Origin: Plantibacter sp. Leaf314
Lineage (GTDB): Bacteria > Actinomycetota > Actinomycetes > Actinomycetales > Microbacteriaceae
Reading direction: 5' to 3'
Assembly: GCF_001423185.1 (NCBI RefSeq)
Contig: NZ_LMOB01000001.1
Location: 2,277,889 to 2,341,888, forward strand
DNA length: 64,000 nucleotides
Shown: piece by piece, positions 42,998 to 52,225 of the stretch
Layout: each line of letters opens with the position of its first letter
Position numbering within the stretch: the first letter of the stretch is position 1
The notes under the pieces: model-generated
Told to the model about the DNA's origin: nothing
The model's input: the letters and a program-made list of their open reading frames with translations, nothing else
Database searches by the model: none
Made by a program: the position numbers and the translations under genes

Positions 42998-44320
42998 TTA
43001 CTCCTTGACGGGGATGGACTGCGCCTTCAGGGCGTCGATCGTCGCCGACTGGCCCTTGGTGAGGGCGTCGAGCAGGGTGCCGTTGCCGGACACCGCCGCC
43101 TTGAAGCCGTCGGACACGTCGTTGTACGTCTGCGTCATCGTCGGACCCCAGGCGAAGTCTTCGGACACCTCGGAGGAAGCCTCCGCGAAGACATCGTAGA
43201 TCGGCTGGCCGCCGTAGAAGTCGACGCCCTCCTTGAGGACGGGGAGGTTCAGGCCTTCCTTCGTCGCCGGGTAGATGTTGGCGCTCTTGTTGAGCATGGT
43301 GAGCGCCTCATCGGAGGTGTTCAGCCACAGGGCGAACTTCGCAGCCTCGTAGGGGTGCTCGGAACCGGTGAAGACCGCGGTGGACGAGCCACCCCAGTTG
43401 CCGGCGGCGGAGTCGCCGGCCTTCCACTGCGGTGCCTTCGCGACGGCCCACTTGCCGGCGGTGTCGGGCGCACCGGAGGCGATGGAGTTCGCACCCCAGA
43501 CCGCCGAGTTCCAGGTCCACGCGGCGCTGGAGTTGTAGGCGTTGTCCCACTCGGTCGTCCAGGTCGGCACGGTCGAGACGAGGTCCTCGTCGATCAGGTC
43601 CTGCCAGTAGTCGGCGACCTGCTTGGAGGCGGGGTCGGTCAGGTCGACGGTCCAGTCGCTGCCGTCGTTCTTGAACCAGCTGCCGCCGGCCTGCCAGACG
43701 AGACCCGCGAACTGGTTGATGTCACCCTGCGAGAAGTTGGTGATGTAGGCGCCGGTGGCACGCACCTGCTTGGCGGCCTCCTTGTACTCGGCCCACGTCG
43801 TCGGGATGGCGATCCCGTTCTGCTCGAAGAGGTCGGCACGGTAGAACATGGCCATCGGGCCGGAGTCCTGCGGCACCGCGTAGACCGAGTCGGACTCGCC
43901 GAGGGAGACCTGACCCCAGGTCCAGTCGACGAAGTCGTCCTTCGCGGCCATGACCTCGTCGCACGCACCGAGGTCCATGAGGCCGTTCTGCACGCGGAAG
44001 TTCGGGAGGGCGTCGTACTCGATCTGACCGAGGTCGGGCGCGTTGCCGGCCTTCAACTGGTTGAAGAAGTTCTGGTACGTGCCGCTGTTGCCGTTCGGGC
44101 CGGTCTGGACCTTGACCTGGATGTCGGGGTTCTCCTTGTTCCAGACGTCCACGACCTCCTCGATACCGGGGATCCAGGAGGTGAAGCTGAGGTCGACCTT
44201 GCCCTCCGCCGGGGCACAGGACGCAGCAGCACTGCCGCCGTCCGACCCGGTGGAGGAGCAGCCGCTCAGGACGACGGCCGACAGCACCGCTGCGGCGACC
44301 GCTGTTCTCTTGAGGTTCAT
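42998..44320 (-). CDS. Galactoside-binding lipoprotein
   Basis: A 440-residue extracellular solute-binding protein. The signal ends in VVLSGCSS, with Cys21 lipidated. The mature part starts with a Ser/Gly linker, then KVDLSFTSWIPGIEEVVDVWNKE, typical for family 1 binding proteins. Frequent Trp residues (WTWNSAVWG, WYAEYK-like stretches) suit sugar stacking. It should serve the two permeases encoded upstream. The substrate is probably an alpha- and/or beta-galactoside, given the flanking GH36 and GH42 genes. Confidence 0.92.
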   Translation of the reverse strand: MNLKRTAVAAAVLSAVVLSGCSSTGSDGGSAAASCAPAEGKVDLSFTSWIPGIEEVVDVWNKENPDIQVKVQTGPNGNSGTYQNFFNQLKAGNAPDLGQIEYDALPNFRVQNGLMDLGACDEVMAAKDDFVDWTWGQVSLGESDSVYAVPQDSGPMAMFYRADLFEQNGIAIPTTWAEYKEAAKQVRATGAYITNFSQGDINQFAGLVWQAGGSWFKNDGSDWTVDLTDPASKQVADYWQDLIDEDLVSTVPTWTTEWDNAYNSSAAWTWNSAVWGANSIASGAPDTAGKWAVAKAPQWKAGDSAAGNWGGSSTAVFTGSEHPYEAAKFALWLNTSDEALTMLNKSANIYPATKEGLNLPVLKEGVDFYGGQPIYDVFAEASSEVSEDFAWGPTMTQTYNDVSDGFKAAVSGNGTLLDALTKGQSATIDALKAQSIPVKE

Positions 44321-44399
44321 TGCGAATCCGTTCTTCTGTGAATGGTGAGGGATGGTGTTGCTGGTGCGGGTGGTTCGGGAGGTGCTGATTGTCGGGCGG

Positions 44400-45269
44400 T
44401 CACTTCACGGCGCCGGCACCGAGGCCGGACCGCCAGAACCGCTGGAGCAGGAGGAAGGTGATGACGAGCGGGATGATCGACAGGAACGCGCCGACGAGCA
44501 CGTACAGGCGCAGTTCGGGGATCTGGTTGACCTGCGAGTTCCACGAGTAGAGCCCGAGGGTGACGGGGAACAGGGCTTCGTCGCGCAGCATGATGAGCGG
44601 CAGGAAGAAGTTGTTCCAGATGGCGACGAACTGGAAGAGGAACACGGTGACGAGCGCCGGGAACATGAGTCGCACGGAGATGGTGAAGAAGGTCCGGACC
44701 TCCCCCGCACCGTCGAGCCGAGAGGCCTCGAGCAGTTCCTCCGGCACGCTCGACGCCGCGAAGATGCGGGTGAGGTAGACGCCGAAGGGGCTGACGAGTG
44801 ACGGCAGGAACACGGCCCAGAAGGTGTTCGTGAGACCCACCTGGCTGAAGATCAGGAACAGCGGCAGGGCGAGCGCCGTGGCCGGCACGAGCACACCACC
44901 GAGCACGACGTTGAAGATCAGGTCGCGGCCCGGGAACCGGTACTTGGCGAGCGCGTAGCCGCACATCGCCGCGAACAGGGTGCCGAGGAGTGCGCCGAGC
45001 CCCGCGTACAGCACCGAGTTCAGCATCCACTTCAGGTAGACGCCGTCGCGGTAGGCGACGAGCTGTCCGACGTTCTCGAAGAGGTTGAAGTCGGCGAACC
45101 AGAGCGGCGCGGTGTTCGAGAACTGCGACGACGACTTGGTCGACGCGATGAACAGCCACCAGATGGGGATGAGGAAGTAGAGCGTGAAGACGAGCATCAC
45201 GATGAGCGCGCCGGCACGCGACAGGCGGCTCTCCTGCGGGCCGCGGCCGGTGGACAGGATGGCGGTCAT
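44400..45269 (-). CDS. Carbohydrate ABC importer permease, MalG type (galactoside operon)
   Basis: A 289-residue permease with six helices, starting at ALIVMLVFTLYFLIPIWWLF. The ATPase-docking loop is EELLEASRLDGAGEVRTFF. The end FLLLQRFWRSGLGAGAVK is usual for CUT1 MalG-type proteins. Start ATG 45269 overlaps the MalF-type stop as ATGA, and 79 non-coding bases separate it from the binding protein gene, which has its own ribosome binding site. As in the other sugar operon, no ATPase gene is present. Confidence 0.92.
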   Translation of the reverse strand: MTAILSTGRGPQESRLSRAGALIVMLVFTLYFLIPIWWLFIASTKSSSQFSNTAPLWFADFNLFENVGQLVAYRDGVYLKWMLNSVLYAGLGALLGTLFAAMCGYALAKYRFPGRDLIFNVVLGGVLVPATALALPLFLIFSQVGLTNTFWAVFLPSLVSPFGVYLTRIFAASSVPEELLEASRLDGAGEVRTFFTISVRLMFPALVTVFLFQFVAIWNNFFLPLIMLRDEALFPVTLGLYSWNSQVNQIPELRLYVLVGAFLSIIPLVITFLLLQRFWRSGLGAGAVK

Positions 45270-46210
45270 TTGCCTTCCTTTCGCTGCGTGAACTTCAGGA
45301 ACCCGAACGAGAGGACGAAGGTCGCCAGCGCGAGCACGACCGAGAAGGCGGCTGCGAGGTTCACGTTCGGGATGGACGAGGTGGTGTAGACGGTGAGGTT
45401 CGGCGTGAAGGTGCTGCTCACGGCCGAGCTGAAGGACCGGAACACCTGCGGTTCGGCGAGGAGCTGGAGCGTGCCGATGATCGAGAAGATCGCGGTGAGG
45501 ACGATCGCGGGCATCACCAGCGGGATCTTGATCGACCAGGCGATGCGGGCCTGGCCGGCGCCGTCGAGTCGCGCTGCCTCGTAGATCTCCGTCGGGATGG
45601 AGAGGAGCGAGGAGTAGATGATGAGCATGTTGTAGCCGACGAACACCCAGGTCACGACGTTCGCGATGGCCCAGAGCACGAGGTCGGCGGAGAGGAAGTT
45701 GACGTTCTGCGTGATCGCGGTGAACGGCGACAGGTTGGGCGAATAGAGGAAGCCCCACATGATGGCGGCGATGACGCCGGGGACCGCGTACGGCACGAAG
45801 AAGGCCAGGCGGAAGAACCGCTTGCCGCGGAGCAGCGGCGAGTCGAGCAGCAGGGCGAAGAGGAGAGCGAGGCCCAGCATCACGGGCACCTGGACGACAC
45901 CGAACAGGAGCACCCGACCGACGGACTGCCAGAACGGTCCGTTCTGGAAGACCTGCACGTACTGGGCGAACCCGCCGAACACCTCACGGGCCTGGCCGAA
46001 GGTGCCGTCACGCTCGATCACGAGCAACGACTGGTAGACGGCGTAGCCGATCGGCACGAGGTAGAACAGGGCGAACAGGACGGCGAACGGGACGATGAAG
46101 AAGGCGATCGCCCGCTTGTGCTGCACCACCGCCTTCGGCAGTCGCGCTGCCGTCCGCCGGCGGGACGGACGTGGTGACGTAGCCTCCGCCGTCTCGATGT
46201 TGACGCTCAT
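45266..46210 (-). CDS. Carbohydrate ABC importer permease, MalF type (galactoside operon)
   Basis: A 314-residue permease. The N-terminal 35 residues are basic and polar. Six helices follow, the first reading AIAFFIVPFAVLFALFYLV. The ATPase contact loop is EIYEAARLDGAGQARIAWSI. TFVLSFGFLKFTQRKEGK is the C-terminal end. It pairs with the MalG-type protein downstream. Its start overlaps the GH42 stop codon by ATGA, linking enzyme and transporter translation. Confidence 0.92.
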   Translation of the reverse strand: MSVNIETAEATSPRPSRRRTAARLPKAVVQHKRAIAFFIVPFAVLFALFYLVPIGYAVYQSLLVIERDGTFGQAREVFGGFAQYVQVFQNGPFWQSVGRVLLFGVVQVPVMLGLALLFALLLDSPLLRGKRFFRLAFFVPYAVPGVIAAIMWGFLYSPNLSPFTAITQNVNFLSADLVLWAIANVVTWVFVGYNMLIIYSSLLSIPTEIYEAARLDGAGQARIAWSIKIPLVMPAIVLTAIFSIIGTLQLLAEPQVFRSFSSAVSSTFTPNLTVYTTSSIPNVNLAAAFSVVLALATFVLSFGFLKFTQRKEGK

Positions 46211-48216
46211 CGCGTGCGGTCCTCTCTGATGACGCGCACGGCGCCGGCTGGCACGCGTGCGATGGAGTCGACGGGTTCGCCGGTGACGAGCTCGTGCCCG
46301 GTCGCCGGCAGCTCGACGTCGTGCGTCGAGTGGTTGATGAGGAAGCGGTAGCTGCGGTCGTCGCCGACGCGGCGGATGACCTCGAGGCCCGGCAGCCGCT
46401 CGTCGCCCTGCGGCACGGCGCCCGCGCCTGCTGCGGCGTCGCGCAGGACGTCGTCGAGGGCGTCGGCGTCGAGGTTCGTCGCGAGGTACCAGGCGTCCCC
46501 GCCGCGCGCGAGGCGGTTACGGGTGATCGCCGGCCGGCCGATCGAGGGGCCGTCGGCGAAGGTGTCGAGGACCTCGGCGCCGCGGGCGCGGGTGCGCTCC
46601 GACCAGGCGGTCGCGGTCTTCCCGGAGGCGAGCGTGAGCGGCTGCCCCGGCAGGACGGGCGCGAACTCCTCCGTGTTGACGCCGAGCAGCTCGCGGAAGG
46701 CGCCCGGGTACCCGCCGGGGCGGACGCGGTCCTCTTCGTCGGCGATCCCGCTGAAGAAGGTGATCACCGCGTGACCGCCGGCCGTGACGAAATCGGAGAC
46801 GACCGCGGCCTCGCTGTCCCGCACGAGGTAGAGGTTGGGGACGACGACGAGGCGGTACGCGGAGAGGTCCGCTCCGGGACGGACGACGTCGACCGTGTGG
46901 CCGAGTCGACGCAGCGAGGCGTGGGCGGCGTGCACCTGCGAGAGGTAGTCGACCGCGTGGGTCGGGCGGCTCTCGCCGTCGGCGGCCCACCAGTTCTCCC
47001 ACGAGAACATGAGCGCGACGTCGGCCTGCACGCGCGTCCCGACGATCTCGTCGAGTCGATCGAGGGTGCCGCCGAGCGCGACGACCTCCCGCCAGACGTC
47101 CGAGTCGGTGCCGGCGTGGGGCAGCAGGGCGGAGTGGAACTTCTCGGAGCCCTGCAGGGAGGCCCGCCACTGGAAGAAGCAGACGGCTTCGGCTCCCTTG
47201 GCGACGTGCGTCAGCGAGTTGCGGGTCATCTCGCCTGGCGCCTTGGCGAGGTTCTGCGGCTGCCAGTTGACGGCACCGGTCGACTGCTCCATGAGCAACC
47301 AGGAGCCGCCGCCGGCCAGCCCGCGCGTGAGGTCGCTCGCGAAGGAGAGCTCCGCGGTCGGGTCGGCGAGCCGGTTGTCGAGGTAGTGGTCGTTCGCGAC
47401 GACGTCCATCTCGGGGGCCCACTGCCAGTAGTCCATGTTCCGGATGTGCGCAGTGACCATGAAGTTGGTGGTGACCGGCACGGTGCTGTGGCGACGCAGG
47501 ACCTCGAGCTCGGCCCGGTAGTAGTCGAGCAGTTCGTCGGAGGAGAAGCGGTGGAAGTCGACGACCTGGCTGGGGTTGCGGCTGGACAGGGTGAGACGCG
47601 GCGGCAGGATCTCCGCGAAGTCGCTGTACTGCTGGCTCCAGAACGAGGTGCCCCAGGCGGTGTTCAGGCGTTCGATCGTGCCGTAGCGGGCGCGGAGCCA
47701 GCCGCGGAACGCTTCGGCGGACTCGTCGTCGTAGCAGAGCGCGTTGTGGCAGCCGAGCTCATTGGAGACGTGCCAGAGCTCGACGGCCGGGTGGGCGCCG
47801 TACCGCTCGGCGACCCGCTCGACCAGTTCCAGGGCGTACCGGCGGAAGACCGCGGACGACGGGCACCAGGCCTGGCGGCCGCCGGGGAAGCGCGTCGTGC
47901 CGTCCTCGGTCTCGGGGAGGATCTCGGGGTGGCGGAAGGTGAGCCACGGGGGTGCTGAGGCGGTGCCGGTTCCGAGGTTGACCCGGATGCCCGCCGCGTG
48001 GAGCAGGTCGAGGATCTCGTCGAGGCCGGAGAACTCGAACTCGCCCGGGCGCGGCTCGAGGTGCGACCACCCGAAGATGTTGAGGGCGACGAGGTCGACG
48101 CCGGCTTCCTGCATGAGGGCGACGTCTTCGCGCCAGACGGACCGGTCCCACTGCTCGGGGTTGTAGTCGCAGCCGTAGGCGATGCCGTCGTGGCTGAACG
48201 TGGGGGTGGAGCTCAT
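46207..48216 (-). CDS. GH42 beta-galactosidase
   Basis: A 669-residue cytosolic enzyme of glycoside hydrolase family 42. AYGCDYNPEQWDRSVWREDV and LNIFGWSHLEPRPGEF are the opening barrel strands. The acid/base is Glu153 in HVSNELGCHN and the nucleophile Glu310 in LLMEQSTGAVNWQPQN. A trimerisation and a small beta domain follow to the end. It splits terminal beta-galactose from oligosaccharides. It is the first gene of the operon, behind two LacI-type operator sites. The start at 48216 opens the family sequence and follows GGAAGGCACC. Confidence 0.95.
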   Translation of the reverse strand: MSSTPTFSHDGIAYGCDYNPEQWDRSVWREDVALMQEAGVDLVALNIFGWSHLEPRPGEFEFSGLDEILDLLHAAGIRVNLGTGTASAPPWLTFRHPEILPETEDGTTRFPGGRQAWCPSSAVFRRYALELVERVAERYGAHPAVELWHVSNELGCHNALCYDDESAEAFRGWLRARYGTIERLNTAWGTSFWSQQYSDFAEILPPRLTLSSRNPSQVVDFHRFSSDELLDYYRAELEVLRRHSTVPVTTNFMVTAHIRNMDYWQWAPEMDVVANDHYLDNRLADPTAELSFASDLTRGLAGGGSWLLMEQSTGAVNWQPQNLAKAPGEMTRNSLTHVAKGAEAVCFFQWRASLQGSEKFHSALLPHAGTDSDVWREVVALGGTLDRLDEIVGTRVQADVALMFSWENWWAADGESRPTHAVDYLSQVHAAHASLRRLGHTVDVVRPGADLSAYRLVVVPNLYLVRDSEAAVVSDFVTAGGHAVITFFSGIADEEDRVRPGGYPGAFRELLGVNTEEFAPVLPGQPLTLASGKTATAWSERTRARGAEVLDTFADGPSIGRPAITRNRLARGGDAWYLATNLDADALDDVLRDAAAGAGAVPQGDERLPGLEVIRRVGDDRSYRFLINHSTHDVELPATGHELVTGEPVDSIARVPAGAVRVIREDRTR

Positions 48217-48228
48217 GGTGCCTTCCGC

Positions 48229-48294
48229 GATCTGTGAACGTGCACAGATCGAAGAGCGACAACTCCACGTTGAGAGTCTGTGAACGTACACAGA
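48229..48294. promoter_or_regulatory. Paired LacI operators of the galactoside operon
   Basis: Two near-identical palindromes: TCTGTGAACGTGCACAGA (48231-48248, with one GA/TC pair extra on each side) and TCTGTGAACGTACACAGA (48277-48294). Their centres are 46 bases apart. The first lies just before the GH42 start, the second further upstream toward the LacI gene. The central AACGT fits the LacI/GalR family. Two sites allow looping or cooperative repression by the adjacent LacI protein. Confidence 0.8.
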
Positions 48295-48367
48295 GTACGG
48301 TCGGATTTCAGAATCTGTCAACACGACGAGCGCCGTGGCGCGTTCGGCGCGGCGCTAGGGTGGAGCC

Positions 48368-49390
48368 GTGACCCCTCCGCCGACTCGACGCAAACGGGCC
48401 ACCGTGCACGATGTCGCGGTCGAGGCCGGCGTCTCGCGCGGCACTGTCAGCCGGGTCGTCAACGGCGAGCGGTACGTCTCGGCCGAGGCCCGCGAGGCGA
48501 TCGAGGCCGCGATCGAGAAGGTCGGGTACGTGCCCAACACGGCCGCCCGGAACCTCGTCATGCAGCGCACGCAGGCCGTCGGGTTCGTCGTGCACGAGCC
48601 CCACAGTCTCTTCGTCGACGATCCCAACATCGGCAACATCCTGCTCGGCGCGAACGAGGCCCTCTCGCAGGCGGACCACCAGCTCGTCTGCCTGGTCGTC
48701 GACTCGGAACGCGACACCGACCGCATCACCCGGTACCTCTCCGGCGGCTTCGTCGACGGGGTCATCATGGTCTCCGCGCGCGAGAACGACCCGATCACCC
48801 GGGTGATCGAACGCCTCGGGCTCCCGGCGACGTTCGTCGGCCACCCGCCCGACCTCCGCGAACTCCCGTTCGTCGGGATCGACAACCGTGCCGCGTCTGC
48901 CGACATCACCCGCGAGCTGATCGGTGCCGGCCGGGGGCGTATCGGCATGATCGCGGCGGCGCTCGACCGCGACTCCGGCTCAGACCGACTCGCCGGATTC
49001 CGTGACGCGCTCGGCGACCGGTTCGACGAGCGGCTCGTCGTCGAGGTCCCGTTCTACTCCCACCAGGACGGCTTCTCCGGCATGACCGAGCTCCTCGCAC
49101 GAGTACCGGAGATCGACGGCCTCTTCGCGGCGTCCGACGCGGTCGCAGCAGGTGCCCTCGAGGCGTTGCGCGCCGCCGGTCGGCGGGTCCCTGAGGACGT
49201 GTCGGTCGTCGGCTTCGACGACTCGGCCTGGGCCCTGCGCTGCCACCCGCCGCTCACGACCGTCCATCAGCCGGCAGCGGCCGTCGGTCAACGCGCGGCC
49301 GAGGTGCTGCTCGCGCAGTTGCGGGGCGAGACCATCTCGCCCACCGGCTCGTTCGTCCCGACGTCGATCGTGCGTCGCGGGAGCGTCTGA
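48368..49390 (+). CDS. LacI-family regulator of the galactoside operon
   Basis: A 340-residue repressor starting at GTG. The DNA-binding domain is RATVHDVAVEAGVSRGTVSR (about 10-29), then VNGERYVSAEAREAIEAAIE and PNTAARNLVMQRTQ for the hinge. The sugar-binding domain runs from VGFVVHEPHSLF to VVGFDDSAWALRCHPPLTTV. It diverges from the GH42 gene and most likely binds the two TCTGTGAACGT palindromes in between, released by a galactoside or galactose derivative. Confidence 0.93.
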   Translation: MTPPPTRRKRATVHDVAVEAGVSRGTVSRVVNGERYVSAEAREAIEAAIEKVGYVPNTAARNLVMQRTQAVGFVVHEPHSLFVDDPNIGNILLGANEALSQADHQLVCLVVDSERDTDRITRYLSGGFVDGVIMVSARENDPITRVIERLGLPATFVGHPPDLRELPFVGIDNRAASADITRELIGAGRGRIGMIAAALDRDSGSDRLAGFRDALGDRFDERLVVEVPFYSHQDGFSGMTELLARVPEIDGLFAASDAVAAGALEALRAAGRRVPEDVSVVGFDDSAWALRCHPPLTTVHQPAAAVGQRAAEVLLAQLRGETISPTGSFVPTSIVRRGSV

Positions 49391-49395
49391 ACCCG

Positions 49396-50031
49396 TCAGC
49401 GGTAGCAGCCCTCATCGGAGATCAGCACCACGTACTCCCGGGCCCCCTCGGTGTACGCCTGCACACCGAGGGCGTCGTCGAAGCTCTGCAGGTCGATCGC
49501 CTCGGCCGACTCCGAGAGGTCGAAGCTGATCCAGGTCGGCTCGTCGGTACCACCGAGGTAGACCGGCCAGCCTTCGTCGGCGAAGAAGTCGGCGATCGTC
49601 TGCTCGCTCGACTCGCTCGTGCCCGGAGCGACCTCGAACGTCTTCATCGAGCGCGCGAAGGAGACCTCGCTGCCGTCCGAAGCAGCTGAAGAGCACGCCA
49701 ACTCATCCCATTCGCCCTCTTCACTGATGATCGTGTTGAACGGGATGAGGGAGGAGGCCACGGTGAGCGTGGCGTTCGCCTGGGCACGAGCTTCTGCAGG
49801 CGAGGGCATCGACTCGTCGATGAACCCGTCCTCGAGGAGGTCTTCACCGGTGAACCCTCGAGCGTTCAGCTCGGCTTCGACGGCCGCCGCGAATGGAGCG
49901 GCGCCGGCGATCATCATCGCGAGCGGTGCCGCGTAGCCGACGAGCTGCAGCACGACCGCCGCGATGATCACGGTCACCAGGCCTCCACCGAGCGGAGGTC
50001 GATTCGTCGACGGCGGCGAGTGTTGGATCAC
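49396..50031 (-). CDS. Hypothetical membrane-anchored exported protein
   Basis: A 211-residue protein with GTG start after AAAGGGCACTCC. A short polar N-terminus is followed by one long hydrophobic segment (VTVIIAAVVLQLVGYAAPLAM, about 19-39), so it is probably anchored with the rest outside. The outer part is acidic, with two Cys (LACSSAASD and DEGCYR at the end) that could pair. YLGGTDEPTWISFDLSESAE is typical of its beta-rich end. No family recognised. Its stop lies 6 bases from the convergent LacI stop. Confidence 0.7.
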   Translation of the reverse strand: MIQHSPPSTNRPPLGGGLVTVIIAAVVLQLVGYAAPLAMMIAGAAPFAAAVEAELNARGFTGEDLLEDGFIDESMPSPAEARAQANATLTVASSLIPFNTIISEEGEWDELACSSAASDGSEVSFARSMKTFEVAPGTSESSEQTIADFFADEGWPVYLGGTDEPTWISFDLSESAEAIDLQSFDDALGVQAYTEGAREYVVLISDEGCYR

Positions 50032-50244
50032 GGAGTGCCCTTTCGTCCGGGCCCGGTTCACGCGGTTGCTCCCGGAGCAGGCAACCGCGTCGTGCTGCAG
50101 ATGGCGACACGACGGATCGCGTACCATCCGGGCGACACTGCATGATCTCAGATCTCGCCGCGGCCGATCGACGACCCCGCGCCATCATGTCGAACGGACC
50201 GACCCACACGGATCCCCCAGCAGGGCACGCCTAACGTTGGTCTG

Positions 50245-50859
50245 ATGATCGGCTCGGGAATCACACGGCGCCTCCGCGCCACGCTCGTTGCGGCCACCGT
50301 GGCTGCCGCGGCGATCGGTCTGTCGGGATGCTCACCCGAGCAGATCGAGCAGCGCTCCGACGACGCGTCGATCCAGGCGCAGCTCGACTACGTGCACGCG
50401 CACTGGAACGCCTACAACGACGCCGAGTACGGCGCGCTGCCGGACTCCGACTGCGTCAACTTCGCCAGTCAGTCACTCATCGCTCGTGGGTGGCAGATGG
50501 ACGATGGCTGGTCGTTCGACACCGATGCCGACGGCGACCACGAGTATTCGGACGCGTGGGTGAGCTCGACACTGTTCGAGCGCTATCTCCGGGCCCACCC
50601 CGAACGGGCGACGGAACTCGCCGCCACCGACCTCAGCGCGTTGCAGCTCGGCGACATCGTCCAGTTCGATTGGGACGACTCCGGCGACGAGGATCACACC
50701 GGCATCGTGACGAGGATCGTCGGTGATGGTGCCGACCGGCAGGTGTACTTCGCCGGCCACACACTCGACAGCCACTACCGTTCTGTGACGAACGCGATCA
50801 CCGAGACCTATCCGGGCGCGCGAGTCACCTACTGGCACCTCGCAGCGCCCGCGAGCTGA
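50245..50859 (+). CDS. Amidase_6-type lipoprotein
   Basis: A 204-residue exported protein. The signal ends in IGLSGC, with Cys29 lipidated. The mature part is an amidase-domain (PF12671-like, papain-type) fold: HWNAYNDAEYG, DSDCVNFASQSLIARGW with the catalytic Cys, LQLGDIVQFDWDD, and EDHTGIVTRI with the His. Such domains cut peptide bonds, probably in cell wall peptides. A palindromic repeat pair follows 21 bases after the stop codon. Confidence 0.85.
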   Translation: MIGSGITRRLRATLVAATVAAAAIGLSGCSPEQIEQRSDDASIQAQLDYVHAHWNAYNDAEYGALPDSDCVNFASQSLIARGWQMDDGWSFDTDADGDHEYSDAWVSSTLFERYLRAHPERATELAATDLSALQLGDIVQFDWDDSGDEDHTGIVTRIVGDGADRQVYFAGHTLDSHYRSVTNAITETYPGARVTYWHLAAPAS

Positions 50860-50880
50860 GCAGCCGCTCGCGCATCCCCT

Positions 50881-50938
50881 TCATTCGCCCATGCTTGGGC
50901 GAATGAGCACTCCGTCGCCCAAACATGGGCGAATGAAC
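50881..50938. repeat. Palindromic repeat pair, locus B
   Basis: Two copies of the element also found near 40.25 kb. The first is a variant, TCATTCGCCC-ATGCTT-GGGCGAATGA (50881-50906), with a 10-bp stem. The second, TCGCCCAAACATGGGCGA followed by ATGAAC (50915-50938), is identical over 24 bases to 40281-40304. The loop change with a preserved stem suggests selection on hairpin shape. Confidence 0.7.
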
Positions 50939-50952
50939 GCTGGTAGAGCGAG

Positions 50953-51234
50953 TCAGAGCAGCAGCGTTGGGCGCCGGACGGCGGCCCGCTTCGCCTCGTC
51001 GAAGGTGTCGACGTGCAGCCATTCGGGCGGGCTGGGCGCCACGATGAGGACGTCGTACCCGGTGCCCTGCGCCTCCACGTAGGCGAGTCGACATTCGGGC
51101 GATGACGGGTCGGCGTCGTTCGAGATCCGCCACTGGCGGGTCCCGATCGGGACGACATGATGACGCTCGGCCGAGTCCTCGACACGTGGGAACGGCGACT
51201 CGAGCGACACTGCTTGAGCATGCTTCGTAACCAT
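50953..51234 (-). CDS. Small hypothetical protein
   Basis: A 93-residue polar protein starting MVTKHAQAVSLESPFPRVED. It contains GTRQWRISNDADPSSPECRL and a strand GYDVLIVAPSPPEWLHV. One Cys, no signal or membrane helix. It may be a small beta-sheet protein. I do not recognise it, and only the coding bias and an isolated ATG support it. Confidence 0.55.
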   Translation of the reverse strand: MVTKHAQAVSLESPFPRVEDSAERHHVVPIGTRQWRISNDADPSSPECRLAYVEAQGTGYDVLIVAPSPPEWLHVDTFDEAKRAAVRRPTLLL

Positions 51235-51319
51235 GCCCTCAGGCTAGGCGGCCGAGTGGAAGGCGCCTGCAGGCTTGACTTCCCAGGTTCGCGGCGACGC
51301 GCCGATGGTGGGCCTGCAC

Positions 51320-52225
51320 TCAGCGGCTCGGGCGGCGCACGGTCTCGAGGCCCAGCAGCACGAGGGCGAGCACGATCGGCCCGTAGACGAAGACGTCGGT
51401 GAGCGTCAGCGACTCCCCGAGGAGCAGCACCGCGACGAGCACCAGCAGCACCGGTTCCAGGTAGCTGAGCAGCCCGAAGACGCCGAACGACAGCAGGCGG
51501 CTCGCGACGAGGTAGAGCACGAGGGCGACGCCGCCGATCACGCCGAGCAGGAGGATCCCCCACCCCAGCTGCGGGTGCGCGGCCAGCACATCGAGCGACG
51601 ACGGTTGCAGGGCGAGCACGACCGCGACGGGCACCAGGACGAGCAGCTCGAAGCAGAACGCGCCGATGGAGTCGAGCCCGGCCCGGCGACGGATCGCGAA
51701 GTACACCGGGTAGCCGAGCGCGACGGCGACGGTCGCCCACGAGAGTCCGCCGGCGACCACGATCGCCGCAGTGACCCCGACGGCCGCAGCGGCCACCGCG
51801 GCGATGCGCAGTGGGGCGAGGCGTTCCCGGTGCAGGACGACGCCGACCACGACCATCGCCAGCGGCATCAGCAGGTACCCGAGCGCGAGCTCGAGTCCGT
51901 GACCGGTCTGCGGTGCCCACCCGAACAACCACAGCTGCACCGACAGCAGGAGCCCGTCGAGCACGATCACCAGGACGAGGAGCGGGCGACGAGCGAGACG
52001 GAGCGCGATGTCGCGGACGTCCCGCCACCAGCCGAACGCACCCACGAGTGCGGCGAGCACCGGCACCGTGGCGATCACCCGCCAGGCGAGGATCTCGTTC
52101 GCCTCGAACGGTTCCAGCAGCGGCGGCAGGAAGAACAGCGCCGCGAACAGGAACGAGGCGACGACGGAGACGAGGACCCCGCGAGGCGTCGTCTCGCGGT
52201 GCTCAGGGGGAAGGGCGTCCGTCAC
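51320..52225 (-). CDS. EamA-family transporter, RarD-like
   Basis: A 301-residue inner-membrane protein with ten helices in two EamA repeats. The start GVLVSVVASFLFAALFFLPP and FEANEILAWRVIATVPVLAA match RarD-type proteins, as do ALGYLLMPLAMVVVGVVLHRERL at the end of the first repeat and SFGVFGLLSYLEPVLLVLVA in the second. RarD proteins are drug/metabolite exporters with uncertain substrate. Not in an operon. Confidence 0.88.
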   Translation of the reverse strand: MTDALPPEHRETTPRGVLVSVVASFLFAALFFLPPLLEPFEANEILAWRVIATVPVLAALVGAFGWWRDVRDIALRLARRPLLVLVIVLDGLLLSVQLWLFGWAPQTGHGLELALGYLLMPLAMVVVGVVLHRERLAPLRIAAVAAAAVGVTAAIVVAGGLSWATVAVALGYPVYFAIRRRAGLDSIGAFCFELLVLVPVAVVLALQPSSLDVLAAHPQLGWGILLLGVIGGVALVLYLVASRLLSFGVFGLLSYLEPVLLVLVAVLLLGESLTLTDVFVYGPIVLALVLLGLETVRRPSR

